Source of the DNA: Manis javanica | Lineage: Eukaryota > Chordata > Mammalia > Pholidota > Manidae | Reading direction: 5' to 3' | NCBI RefSeq assembly: GCF_040802235.1 | Contig: NC_133158.1 | Span: 38,940,001 to 39,004,000 of the forward strand | Length of the DNA stretch: 64,000 nucleotides | Part shown: one piece after another, positions 1-10,999 of the stretch | Position numbering within the stretch: the first letter of the stretch is position 1 | How the letters are laid out: every line of letters starts with the position of its first letter | Notes under the pieces: generated by a model | Database searches by the model: none | The model's input: the letters and a program-made list of their open reading frames with translations, nothing else | Told to the model about the DNA's origin: nothing | Program-made: the position numbers and the translations under genes

Positions 1-1850
1 AAATGAGTACAATAACTACACCAGTTAAGAAGTTACCATGTAGTGACCATTTGACCATTCAGATGACTAAAATACATTTCTCAGACTTATGCGGTCTCCA
101 CCCAAGGTTCCTGAATCACTTCAGAGCCATAGAGCTGAAATGGGTGTCTTGTTATGTGAAGGATAGACTTGGACCCACCCAGGGGCAGGGCCGGTTGCCA
201 GGGGGACCAACCCTGTGATCAGAGGGTGGGAGCTCTCAGCCCCCAGTCCCCGGGAGGGGAAGGGCAGTGGGGCTGGGGTTGAATCGCCCATGATTCAGTC
301 AGTCGTGATGGCAATGAAACCCTCACAGAACCCAAGAGGAGCATTTGCCTCTTTTCCATCCTGCTTCCCTGTCCAGGAGAGAGAGCTTCCACGCTTGGGG
401 GACAGGAACGCTCCAAAACGCCACCCGCTGGGCCAGGCAGCAGGCCCCACAAGGAGAGAAGCTCCTTTATCTGGGACCTTACCCTGTGCATCTCTCCACC
501 TGGCTGTTAACTCGTACCGTTTACGGGACCCTTTATTAAACTGCTGAACGGTTAAGTGTTTTCCTCAGTTCTATGAGCCTTCTAGCAAATTCTTTGAACC
601 CAAGGGGGAGGAAGTGGGAACCTCCCATCTAGTTGGCTGGTCAGAGCACAGGGAAAGCCTGAGGCCTGCGACCAGAGACTGGAGTGGGGCAGCCGTGGCT
701 CCAGGGGGAAGGGGGTTCCTGCCAGGGACACATTACCTGAGAGTCTGGAAAGACCAAAGAACAAGTGTGAGAGGTTGGGGAAGGGGATTTTTATTTCTCA
801 CCGCTCGGTGTCTCTCACAGGTGCTCCCAAGTCCTCTCTCTCCAGCCTCCGGGCACTCTCCACCCCCCACACTTGGCACACCTCCCCCTTCCCAACTCCC
901 TCCCCACCCTGCCCCCATTTACCCCATGGGCAGGTCCCTGGTGACTGGCGGGTGCCTGACCAATCATATACCAGGAATGGAGGGAAGGCGAGAATGGCCA
1001 TTACTCTCCACCCCTTACTCCAGATCTGACCAGCAGAGGCCAGGAGAGCAATTCTGGCTGAAAACTTCCATATACCTGACAGGGGTGGAGGGCAGACCCG
1101 TAGGGCAGAGACCTTACCCTGGGGGATCTGGTGCCGGCCCCGGGAATGGAGCATCAGAATTGAGTCCACAGACACCAGGCCAGTGTTCAAGGATTGCTTG
1201 GTGCTGTGCATGGGACACACACACGCACACACAGAGGAAATGAGTCCAGGGCTAAACGGAGAACATGGGGGAGTCCTCTGTGACCCCCTCATCTTGCTCC
1301 AGGAGGTAATGGTGTCCCTACTTCAGTGAAAACCACTTCCTTGTCCTTCTTTACCAAGGGTAAAGGCTCCTCGACAGTTCAGTCGGCATGTTTCCAAACC
1401 CACACTGACTGCGTTCCCTTGTGGTTGTTTCCTCACGGCCCGCTCTGTTCACGGGACTCACCCTTGCTGACGGGCAGGGCTCTGGCTCTCCACTGGATGG
1501 GTTCTGTCAACGGATATTTGAGTTCTTGGCAGTTTGGGGACAAAATGAACATTCTTGCGCACAGAGCAAGTATGAGGGGTGAACACAGTTCCCAGGATAT
1601 GCCCATGCTCAAAGGACAGCTGCTGCCCCTCTGCAGAGCCTCACCTGTACCAGCTGCCACACCCTACGGACTGAACCCTCTCCAACAACCCAAGGTAGGT
1701 CATGGCTTCAATGTGCTATTCTCTGATAACTACTGAAGATAAGCATCTTCTCATTTGCTTGTTGGCTGTGAAAGTTTCCTATTTTGAAATACTTATTCAA
1801 GTCTTTAGCCCATGTTTCTACTGTATGTGTGTTTGTTTAATCATGGTGGA
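1..1850. other. Intronic stretch, no gene; degenerate repeat about 360-1235
   Basis: The open frames here are GC-rich and have no recognisable family, no splice logic and no conserved motif. From about 360 to 1,235 the sequence resembles an ancient interspersed LTR-like repeat. It has a TTTATTAAACTG segment, then a tract about lost asparagine-rich frames with a 'ttctatgagcc' motif, and it ends near a short AC-rich run at 1,213-1,235. I cannot name the family with confidence. Confidence 0.3.
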
Positions 1851-1854
1851 GGAC

Positions 1855-1975
1855 TTGCTGGCTATTTAAGTTTAAATTAATTAAACTTAAATAAAAAATT
1901 CAGTCTTTCAATCATACCAGCTATATTTCAAGTGCTCAATAGCCATACATGGTAGTGGTTAGTATCCTGGATCTT
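1855..1975 (-). repeat. MER5A-like hAT DNA transposon remnant
   Basis: The stretch shows the AT-rich centre (repeated TTTAA/TTAAA blocks) and flanks typical of MER5A non-autonomous hAT-Charlie elements, including 'caagtgctcaatagcca' near 1,930. The copy is decayed. A better preserved relative lies at 21,917-22,100. The family name comes from memory of the consensus, not a search. Confidence 0.55.
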
Positions 1976-2889
1976 CTATGACTTGAAATGGTAACAGTTT
2001 CGCTCTGTCATCTTCTAAAGGTGGTATGCTTTTTGCCTTTCCCCTTAGGCCTTTAATGCACGCGGAACTGGTTTCTGTGTCCAGAGTCATGTCTTACCTA
2101 TGGATGAGGACCTGTGCAGAATGGTGACCTGCAGTACTGCCTTGAGCAGAAGCCAGCCCTGCACACTGAGCCCAGCAGGGCCTGGCCGTGTCTGCTCTGC
2201 TCAGCTCGCTGCCTGTCCTTGTCCAGAGCAATGCCGTCCAAATGGTAAGAGCTTAATATTAACCCTTCACCACATCCTTTTAGGGCAAATGCTCCCACCT
2301 GTTCTTTTTTGAGCATACTTCGAATCCCTTGGCCCTTTAAACTTACTTGTATGTAAATGTGAGAATTAGCTTCTTAAATTCCACACACAAAAAAAATCTA
2401 TTGGAATGATGAATGTGCCAACTCTACATCAATCTAAGGTGGGAAAAGCTGACATCTTTATGACATTTGTTCTAGACCTAGGTAAGGAATTGTTCCCTAC
2501 CATAATCATAAAAAATAGTCATGTTGAATAATCATAAAATAAATCCTATTGGGGAATGAGATCTATACCAACCCAGAGCTGTAAATCATAATCCATGCAT
2601 CAGAATTTTAGTCATTTATTAGACACAGTGTTTGCCTGTCCTTCTTAATAAAATATGAAACATACCACTGTTAAACTCCACACTCAGTGTTTAGTCATTT
2701 TATGAGACAGTGTAACTGCTATCAGAAACTTGGTGTGCAGACTTTACCTTGAGTGAGCAGCATGTGACATGCAAGCAGCTTTGCCCTCTTCTTTTCATAT
2801 CCTTTTTGAGTTATGTCACCTAAAACAACAAAAAAGAGAATTATATTTCTCCTAAAGTTTCAACGCTTTTTAACTTAAAGTTAATTCAT

Positions 2890-3300
2890 AATGAAGAACA
2901 TGGAAGCACTAATGTCCTTCTCTGCAAATGGACGGACATACTATGATGCATACGTAACGTGGAATCCTATTCAGCTGTAAAGAGGAACAAACTATCGACA
3001 AGACAATTGCAATGGATCTTATGTGTATACTGCTAAGGAAAAGTCTACATACAGAATCACGCAATGTCTGAAAAAGATAAAATTACAGAATTGAGGGCAG
3101 ATAATGGTCGCCAAGGGGTGGGAGTGAGGGGAGGCCCCACTATGAAGGAGGACAAGGGAACTCGGGGGGTGGTGAAGCCGACCTATGTCCTGATTGTGGT
3201 GGTTATGCCACAACTAGGAGCACTTGTCAAAAACTTACAGAACTGCATACCAGAAAAGATGAATTTTACTGTATGTAAATAGTTCAATTTTTAAAAATTG
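2890..3300 (+). repeat. Old L1 3' end fragment
   Basis: The sequence has the order seen in old mammalian L1 3' ends: a segment resembling the end of ORF2 ('ggaatcctattcagctgtaa'), a guanine-rich 3' UTR, and a final 'gaattttactgtatgtaaat' motif. It is much diverged and encodes nothing intact. The short frames within it are chance. Confidence 0.6.
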
Positions 3301-5320
3301 TGATCAGCATTCCCTAGGAGCCAGTCAGATATAAAGACTCTAAAAAAATAAAATAAAAAATTTAAGTAATATTTCTAATTTAAGAAGAATGCAGACTCCG
3401 AGGCCATCCCCGAGACAGAATCCTGAATGAGGAAATGAGCCCTTGCAGGCCAAGGGTGTCCCTGGGCAAGGATGCTGGGAAAAAAGGCTACCATTCTGAT
3501 AAATTATCATAAAGAAAAACAGCCTAAAAACCAATTAAACCACCTAGAACACAACAGGAAGCATGTCTTCATGAGACACGCAACCTAAACACACTATTTG
3601 GTTTCCTGGACAGAACTTGGAGCGCTCATAATGGATCTGTCATGTTCTTCGGGTGAACTGTCTTCGACAGGAAGCTTTTCATTAATGCTTTACAAGCCCT
3701 CCTCTCACTCCTTGCGACCACCAAACAAGCCAAGTGGTCAGACCACCAGGCATCAGAAAATACCACTTACCTAGGGCTTCACCAAGTATTTCATTTAGAT
3801 AAACTCTTGGCTGCAGTATGCGGTCAAAAGACCAACACCTCTGACTGTCTGACATCTAAAGCCTGGCTGGAAGCCACAGGGCAGGCGTCAGCATGGCATC
3901 CCACAGACGGACCCGAGGTCAGGGGGCACAGGCCCAGACCTCCCCACAGAGCTCTCTGGTTCACCTTGCGTATCTCATTTGTCCTTTGCTTTATTTATTC
4001 CTTGGTTCCCACCTCATTGGCCCACCACCCCACAGCAAACTGCTGTATTATATTTAGTGTCTTTTAATCTGAGTATGTTCTGTGAAACCTAGTGCTTTGT
4101 GTCCATGTATTTTCACCTTACCTGAGGGCACCGTGTTATCAATCTCACTCCTCTGCCTGTTTTTTCACTAAGCACCGTTTCTGACACCGACCCATCCCAC
4201 CCCAAAGAGCACACTGAAAGCACTGCTGGATGCTGCGGGGAGGTGGGCTCCCTCCTCTGCCACCCACTCCCTGCACACTCACAGACCCTCACCGGATCAC
4301 CCCATCTGTTGCACAGAACGGGGTGGCCGTGACCTGAAGGCTGGAAGGAAGCTCAGATGGTGCTGATGCTCCTGGCCAAGCACTCAGGCACCCGGGGGCC
4401 TCTGGGAAGACTCGGGGCCCTTCTCCGGGACATGCTCTCGGTGGCCTGTGTGAGAGCAGCCGTCCTCACTGGCCCCCAAAGTAGACGTATGATGTGTGGC
4501 TCAGGCTGACCTCGCCGCAGACCAAAGTCACTTAGGGTCACAAATGCAAAAATCCTGAATAATGCCCCAAGTTCCTGACTCAGTTCCTAAAACTACTCTC
4601 AGAAGCACTCGACCCCATGAGGTCCCAGGAACAAGGACAAGCAGCATCCATCATATGTGATAGTAAATGACAGGAGGCCACCTACTTGTCCATCAGAAAA
4701 AAAGAAGGAAAAAGTAGCTCTGCTGCCATACATCATTACTATAGATACTGTTGGTCCTAAAAAATACCCTGGTATTTGGGCGGTGGGGGGTGGGTATCAC
4801 ATCGATTCATGACATCCTATTGAGTAAAAACAGGTTGAAAAACTATGTATATAAAGAATGATCTAATTATGATAAAAACAGTTAAATAAAACCAGATTTA
4901 CATGCATGTAGGTGGGTACATTTCCGCGTGTGCAGAAAATGTCAGGAGGGTTGTCCAACAAACTATTAATAGTGATTTATTTATTTAGCTTGGGATGAGT
5001 GTGAGACAGATTTTCTCTCATACATGTCTGAACTCTTTAAATTTTAGCATGTTAACTGTGATTAAGAATATATGGAAGCTGGTTTGATAATGTACTATGG
5101 TTATATAAGATGTGAGAGAATGAATGAATTTTACATACCATTCCTATACCTTATGACACTAAAACTAGTTCAAAATAAAAAGTTAAAACATACATGGGAG
5201 ATACTATATAAAACTGGTGCTATTTCTTAAATGTTTGATAAAATCTGTCAGTGAAACCATCTGGGTTTACAGATTTATGTTCCAGAAGGTTGGTTGCGGC
5301 TTTTGGGTTTTTTTTCTTCT
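3301..5320. other. Intronic stretch, no gene recognised
   Basis: I see no coding signature, splice-flanked exon or RNA gene. The part around 4,780-5,100 is AT-rich and looks like another very old L1 3' end, but I cannot place it firmly. Confidence 0.35.
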
Positions 5321-6376
5321 TCTATCTTTTGCTTTATATTACTTTTTAAATTAAGACTGTTTTTTAAGAGTAGTTAATGGTTCACAACAAAATTAAGCAG
5401 GGCACAGAGTGTTCCCATGTATCCCCTACTCCAGTGCAGAGAGAGCCTCCCCCGTGACCAACATCGGCCACCAGAGCAAGACATTTGTTACAGCTGATGA
5501 ATTACATTGACATATCATAATTATGCAGAGTCCACTCTTGGTGCTATATATCCCACAGGTTTGTACAAGTGTATAATGATGACATACACCCATCATTAAA
5601 ACAGGACAGGGTAAAAATCCTCTATGCTCTGCCTGTTCGTCCCTCCCCCACTACCCCAACACCTGGCAATCTTTGATCTTTTCCTGTCTCTACAGTTTTT
5701 CAGAATGTCATATAGTTGCAATCATATAGTAGCCTTTCAGACTGAATTCCTTCACTTAGCATTTAAGGTTCCTCCACTCGTCCTTTCTTGGCTTGAGAAG
5801 TAATTTCTTTTTAGTGGTAATATTCCACGGTCTGGATATACAAGTTTACTTAATCAAATTCAACTGCTGAAGGCCATCTTGGCTGCTTCTAAGTCATGGC
5901 AATTATGAACAAAGCTCCTGTACACTTTTCTGTGCAGGTTTTGCGTGGACATATTTCAACTCCTTTGGATAAATACCAAAGAGCATGATTGCTGGATCGT
6001 ATGGTCAGAGGATATTAGTTTCCACCACCAAACTATCTCCAAAGCTGTACCATTTTGCATACTCCCAGCCGCCCCCACAAAGGATGAGACTTCCTGTTCC
6101 TCCATATCCATGCCAGCTTTTGGGGTTGTCAGATCTGGATTCTGGGTATTCTACTAGGTGAATAGTGGTGTGTCTCCTTATTGCTTTAAGTCGCATTTCC
6201 CTGATGACATGTGATGTGGAGCACCTTATGAATATGCTTATTTTCCATCTGACGTCTTTTCTGGTGAGCTGTCTGTTAAGGTCTTTGGCCCATTTTTTAA
6301 TGAAGTTGTTTTCTTACTGCTGAGTTTTAGTTCTTTGTATATTGTGGCTAGCAGTCCTTTATCAGATGTGTCTTCT

Positions 6377-6727
6377 TGTGGGTAAAATTATAGCATTTCC
6401 AGAATATCTCACCTGGCTTTAGTGTATCTGCATATTAATACGCGTTGAGAGGTGGAAAGAAGTATGGCTTTAGTGCATTTGCATCTTTCCTCAGGGGTGG
6501 AGAAGTTCATCTCCATATCAATGGGTGATTACCTGAGCAACAGAGGGCTTAATTGTACCTGAAAGGTGAGGGGGAGGCCGGTGTGGTTGCTGCTGGAGCA
6601 GAGAAGAAAGACGGACTGGGACTACAGTTTGTGAGAAATAAACGGGTTTTAAACTTTATTTCTCCCTTTGACTGATTTTGGTTTTTAGAGGTATTTTGTC
6701 CCGGGATTTTCTTTCCCCGGACTGACA
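6377..6727 (+). repeat. Solo LTR, family C, copy 1
   Basis: A 351-bp LTR starts with TGTGGGTAAAA and ends GGACTGACA. It is flanked by the 5-bp duplication CTTCT (6,372-6,376 and 6,728-6,732) and carries an AATAAA signal near 6,638. It interrupts an older antisense L1. Two further copies lie in the opposite direction at 20,335 and 31,806. Confidence 0.8.
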
Positions 6728-6756
6728 CTTCTGCAAATATTTCCTCCCAGTCAGTG

Positions 6757-7565
6757 TGAGATGGACCATGGATGTAGTCAGAGTAGGGTGAGGGCCTCCA
6801 GAGGGGGCAGAGCGAGATATTTGCAGTCAGAGCAATGTAACTACATGCAAGGAAACCCCCCTGGTAAAACTCTATGTTAAACATTGAGCTCTAGAATCAT
6901 TCTTCAGTGAAATCAGTTAATGTTCCCCAGATAAAGAAGAGTAGTGCATGTTTTATTATGCTAACCATTTAATCATATGTAAAGTTCACTTTAGCATACT
7001 AAAAGGCCCAGACCTATGTGCTCTCTTTCCTCCTTCAGATCTGAAGAAGTGATTTTGCAAGCTGGGCAACTAATTTAGCAAGTAAGTCCAGGCATAAACA
7101 ACACAGTAAAAGGCAGAAAGGATTCCACCTTAAAGATAAGATTGCATTTTAATACCCAAGAAGTTAAGGGGTTAGAAATTCTTCACTTACTCTTTAGCAA
7201 ACAATGCCTCGGCCCACTTTGGGGGCTGAGCAGGTGGCCTTGTTTCATATGCTCCCAGACCAAGATGCTAGTATCTCAGAGAGAGATCATTAGAAGAAGT
7301 TGCTTGTGTTAAGTTAATTCTAAATATTCAGAGACCACTTAACAAGTCCACACCCCTAAGTTTTTTTCATGTTCTCGAAAAATCCTCAGCTGCCTATAAA
7401 TCCACTAGACAATGCACCACTATGGACTCTCTTGTCCCCTCCTGGCCTGAGCCAGGAGCTCTGTCCGCTCACTGTATCTCTAAATAAAAGCCTGTACCTT
7501 GCTCTCCTACCTTGACTGTTTGTGAAGCTCATTCTTTGGCTCCACAAACAAGAACCCCAGCATCA
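6757..7565 (+). repeat. Solo LTR, family A, copy 1
   Basis: An 809-bp LTR begins TGAGATGGACC and ends CCCCAGCATCA. The 4-bp duplication AGTG flanks it (6,753-6,756 and 7,566-7,569). A TATAAA-like 'cctataaatcc' and AATAAA near 7,483 mark the promoter and poly(A) region. The 4-bp duplication and TG...CA ends fit an ERV1-type LTR. It sits inside an old L1. Confidence 0.85.
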
Positions 7566-8321
7566 AGTGGATGGTTTTCTCTTTCTCGACATTGTCTTTC
7601 ACAGAGCAGAAGTTTTTAATTTAATTAAAAAATAGATACTCCATAAGAACAAAGGAAAAACTGAAGGAACAAAACAGCAGCGGAATTACAGAACCCAAAA
7701 ATGGACTAACAGGTACCAAAGGGAAAGGAACTGGGGAGGATGGGTGGGCAGGGAGGGATAAAGGGGGGGAAGAAGGGGGGTATTAAGATTAGCATGCATG
7801 GTGGGGGAGGGAGAAAGGGGAGGGTGGGCTGCACAACACAGAGAGGACAAGTAGTGACTCTACAACATTTTGCTAAGCTGATGGACAGTAACCGTAATGT
7901 GGTTGTTAGGGGGGACCTGATATAGGGGAGAGCATAGTAAACATAGTATTCTTCATGTAAGTGTAGATTAAAGATTAAAAAAAAAAAAAGAAAGAAAGAA
8001 AGAAAGAAAAGGGGGATTACTCCTTGATAGGACAAAACTATTGGTAAATCAAAGATCAACACATGCTTTAAATATCCTTAATGTTGATCACTTAAAGGGT
8101 GTCAGATGATCAGCTATGGAGGTACTCTTTTCTGATAATATTCCTTTCTCTTAATAAAAAATAAATAAAAAATAAAAAAATCAGTTCCTGTGTGCTGACC
8201 TCCAATGAGTTCTGCACAGTGGTATAGAGGGCATGTCAAAGTGTGGGCAAAGGGTCTATTTGTTTCTATGCAGAAGATCAAGGCCTAGCTTGGATACCCA
8301 GAAAATGAACTAAGATACGAT

Positions 8322-8887
8322 ATGAGGAGGAGCTTCCGGCATCACCACTCTCTGGAGGACTTGTGCCAGGGGGATGATCAACAAAAAGCCTCCACAGGGA
8401 TCTGGGCAATGCTGCGGTTGTGGCTGCATCCACCCTCCACCCCACCGTTTCCTGGACTTGTCATAGGAATGAGGAGGGAGATGTCTAGGCTGGCATGTGC
8501 ATACAGTGGGACAACGAATTTGACCGGATCTGTACTGTTGGAACTCAACCAGGAGTTGAGAGGGGTGCAAGTTGTAGCACTCCAAAATCTTATGACTATA
8601 GACTTATAGACTATCTACGGTTAAAAGAACATATGGGATGTGAACAGATCCCAGAAATGGGCTGCTTTAATTTGTCTGATTTCTCTCAGACTGTTCAAGT
8701 ACAGTTGGACAATATCCATCATATCATAGACAAATTTTCACAAATGCCTAGGGTGCCTAAATGGTTTTCTTGGCTTCACTGGAGATGGATGGTAATTATA
8801 GATTTGCTTTGTTTATGTCACCGTATTCCTATTATGTTAATATGTGTGTGCAAATTAGTTAGTAGTTTAAAACCTATACATACTTAA
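8322..8887 (+). pseudogene. env-like transmembrane fragment inside the composite retroposon
   Basis: Two overlapping frames (8,322-8,609 and 8,495-8,887) join at a frame change near 8,605. Together they look like the membrane-proximal part of a retroviral Env: a helical stretch, a paired-cysteine segment (GCEQIPEMGC), an amphipathic region rich in Trp before the membrane (KWFSWLHWRW), and a hydrophobic segment rich in Ile, Leu and Cys. The position directly upstream of a polypurine tract and LTR supports env. No full Env is present and the reading frame is broken, so it cannot make a working glycoprotein. The ERVK/betaretrovirus-like affinity rests mainly on the TGTGGG start of the LTR and is uncertain. 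Confidence 0.5.
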
Positions 8888-9520
8888 GGTACTCTACAAG
8901 AAGATATGTCAAAGAAATAATCAATCCTCCCATATTTTCTTCCATATGCTACCTCTATAGCTTTTCTTCTTCCTTCCTAATTACAACCCTTAAATAGAAT
9001 TCGTGCCTCATATCGAATTTACCGAGTATCATAATTCCTCCAGGTGGTAAAGATACCTCAAGACAAGTTCTGGGCATAGAAGCCACAGGGCATAAATCTG
9101 CAAAGAACTAAAAAGCTAACCTATTCAAACAATATGGCTTCTCTCTCACTTACCAACTTTACATTTCCCTGTATGGCCCCGGAAGATGACTGGTTAGCCA
9201 GAGACGGGTAAGAGTCCTCAAGGGAGGAACAACTAAGACAGGCACAGTCGCAGGGGGGCCATCAGGTGAGAAATTGGGGAATCAACAGAGGTGAGGCTCA
9301 GAACCTCACCCCCCCTGCTTTGAGAGAAATCTTCTGCATCCGTGGATGTTTTGCTGCCCTTGTCTAGCTTGGATTAATACCTAGTCCATAGGCACACACC
9401 TGATCATCTACATTTGCCCTCTTACAGCACTGAACTATGTTTTCTACCTTTATCTTGCATCTACCTACCACTTCAGCATTTTATTAAAAATAAAAATAAT
9501 AATAATAATAAAGGGAGAAA

Positions 9521-9843
9521 TGTGGGATCAACATATAAATCAAGTATAAAAATCAAACGAATATTCGTATTTGACCTGATTGTTTATAGTTCATAATGCG
9601 TGATCAAAACCGAAAGTTTCTGTGATGAATGCCCTTGTACTGTTCACCATGTAAGAATTTATTCACGATGTAAGAATTCGTTCACCATGTAAGAACTTGT
9701 TCGTTATGCTTCAGAAGATTGGAGACTGACGAGAATTAGGCTTGAGATGGATGAAAGATTGTGCATTGAGCATTGACCCCCCTATACAGAATTTTACTGT
9801 TGTTAACAACCATTTGATCAATAAATATGAGAGATGCCCTCTC
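9521..9843 (+). repeat. Truncated LTR (U3-R) with poly(A), in composite retroposon
   Basis: LTR sequence starts right after the purine tract AAAGGGAGAAA and stops 18 nt beyond AATAAA with no U5. That is the form of an mRNA 3' end, not of an integrated provirus. Three loosely repeated 'tgtaagaa' units occur at about 9,648-9,697. The same start, repeats and end point recur in the minus-strand copy at 63,250-63,588. Confidence 0.75.
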
Positions 9844-10059
9844 AAAAAAAAAAAAGATACTCCAGAGAAAACTTTCATACACCATGGTATAAGCATATCA
9901 GACAATAAACACCACAAAGCAGTTAGAATGAGCCAGAACTACATGTATTAACATGACCATTACCATAATTTAAAAAACACAATGCTGAGATAAAAAGCAA
10001 GCATCAGAAGAAGTCATACAGCAGACTATTTAGACCATTTTAAAACTTGCAAAACTGCA

Positions 10060-10315
10060 CTCTAGGCTGTTTAAGGATATATGGAAATGCCATAAAAGTT
10101 CAGGAGGGAAGCTGGGGAAGGGCAATGAAGTCAAAGGTGAGTGTGGTCTCAGCGCTCTCTGTAACAGGTCTTTGAAAGAAAACCTGAAGCTAATGTGGCA
10201 AAATATTAATTTTTCAAAAGCTGGGAGGTAGTGTACAAGTATATATGTATGCCATGATTCTCACAAGTTTTCTGTAGGCTTGAAATATTTCATGACTAGC
10301 AAAAAAAAAAAAAAT
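10060..10315 (+). repeat. Old L1-like 3' end with A tail
   Basis: A diverged tract ends with a 'gaaatatttcatgactagc' segment and a run of A (about 10,301-10,314), as in old L1 3' ends. No coding content is visible. Confidence 0.4.
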
Positions 10316-10427
10316 TAAACAAGAAGATATCCACACACAAGTTTCTAAGCCTTAAATGACTTTCCAACTAAACTCTGCAGTCGGCTAGGTGTGCTTCCCA
10401 AGGACCAGAGGTCTTTGCTCAATGCAA

Positions 10428-10979
10428 TGTAGAGGAATGCAGGGAACAGGGCTGAGCCACCCAGTTTTCGTAGAAACTACGTGAGGCTAACATTCCTGGA
10501 TCCTACCCTAAGTTAGATAACTAGAAGTAAATGACCCCGCTGGGGTCAAAACTCGTGATAAGTCACATAGAAATGCTTGTGCAAAGGTCAGGCACCTGGT
10601 GTATCCCTGTTCCAATTTTATTGGCCAAAGTATAGAATGTGTTTCAAATTCATTGGTTGGGGTAATGTGCAGGCTCTGGTGCAATGACTGTAGAAATCCC
10701 ATATAAACCATACCTAAAGTTGCTTGGGGGTCGGCAGCTCGGACTCAGCCTGCATGTCAGGGGACGTGCTGTCGACCCCAGCTTGCTGGCTGAATGGTAT
10801 TAACATGACCATTACCATAATTTAAAAAACACAATGCTGAGATAAAAAGCAAGCATCAGAAGAAGTCGTACAGCAGACTATTTAGACGGTTTGGTCGTAC
10901 AGCAGACTTTGCTTGGATTTTCATCTCCGTATCCGTGTGTCTTGTTATCTGGGAAAGCCCAGAGTCCTGGACCCTAACA
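10428..10979 (+). repeat. 5' LTR of the provirus, with 108-bp insertion
   Basis: It runs from TGTAGAGG to CCCTAACA. The TATA box is at 10,702-10,707, with inverted CCAAT boxes upstream. It is 552 bp against 446 bp for the 3' LTR. Positions 1-368 align without gaps to the partner. The extra length is an insertion at 10,796-10,903 that replaces two bases and breaks the AATAAA signal. Confidence 0.95.
10796..10903 (+). other. Templated insertion in the 5' LTR copied from upstream host DNA
   Basis: The 91 bp at 10,797-10,887 match 9,945-10,035 in the same direction with one difference. Next come 6 bp (GGTTTG), then a second copy of a 15-bp segment (10,865-10,879 repeated at 10,894-10,908) that joins back into LTR sequence at 'agact'. 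Only 'aa' of the LTR is missing (compare 18,694-18,695). The donor lies 393 bp upstream of the LTR in host flank, so the event came after integration. Confidence 0.9.
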
Positions 10980-10981
10980 TT

Positions 10982-10999
10982 TGGGGGCTCGTCTGGGAT
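10982..10999 (+). promoter_or_regulatory. Primer binding site, proline tRNA type
   Basis: The 18-mer TGGGGGCTCGTCTGGGAT lies 2 nt after the LTR. It matches the 3' end complement of tRNA-Pro, the usual primer of gammaretroviruses, with one difference (T for C at position 13). Confidence 0.9.

Larger units (their letters stand above)
5330..7630 (-). repeat. Old L1 (L1M-type) 3' half in antisense, split by two solo LTRs
   Basis: Read on the minus strand, this is an old L1: 3' UTR from 5,330, then ORF2 3' sequence. The element is cut at 6,376 by one solo LTR and at 6,756 by a second. L1 sequence resumes between them (6,728-6,756) and again from 7,566, where the motif 'gcagaagtttttaat' closes the fragment. 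The layering dates the L1 as oldest and both LTRs as later. The family label rests on memory of the L1M consensus. Confidence 0.75.
7644..9855 (+). mobile_element. Composite retroposon, copy 1: L1 3' end + env-like + LTR + poly(A)
   Basis: The unit has four parts in order. An L1 3' UTR (7,644 to about 7,975) ends in an A-rich tract. Then come a stretch of ERV origin with an env-like frame, a purine tract (9,511-9,520) and an LTR start (TGTGGGATC, 9,521). The LTR is cut 18 nt after its AATAAA (9,820-9,825) and is followed by a poly(A) tail (9,844-9,855). A 17-bp near-perfect duplication flanks the whole (7,627-7,643 and 9,848-9,864, one mismatch) at a TT|AAAA site, the signature of L1 endonuclease. 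This shows one L1-driven insertion of a polyadenylated RNA. A second copy without the L1 part is at 63,232-63,873. Confidence 0.75.

Noticed and set aside
614-1243. 209-codon frame near the window start
   Set aside because: It is low-complexity and Pro/Gly/Ser-rich, faces a 164-codon frame on the other strand, and lies in what looks like a degenerate repeat.
9945-10035. Duplicate of the LTR insertion taken as a second retroviral fragment
   Set aside because: The segment has no LTR features and continues on both sides into ordinary host flank, so it is the donor, not a retroviral remnant.
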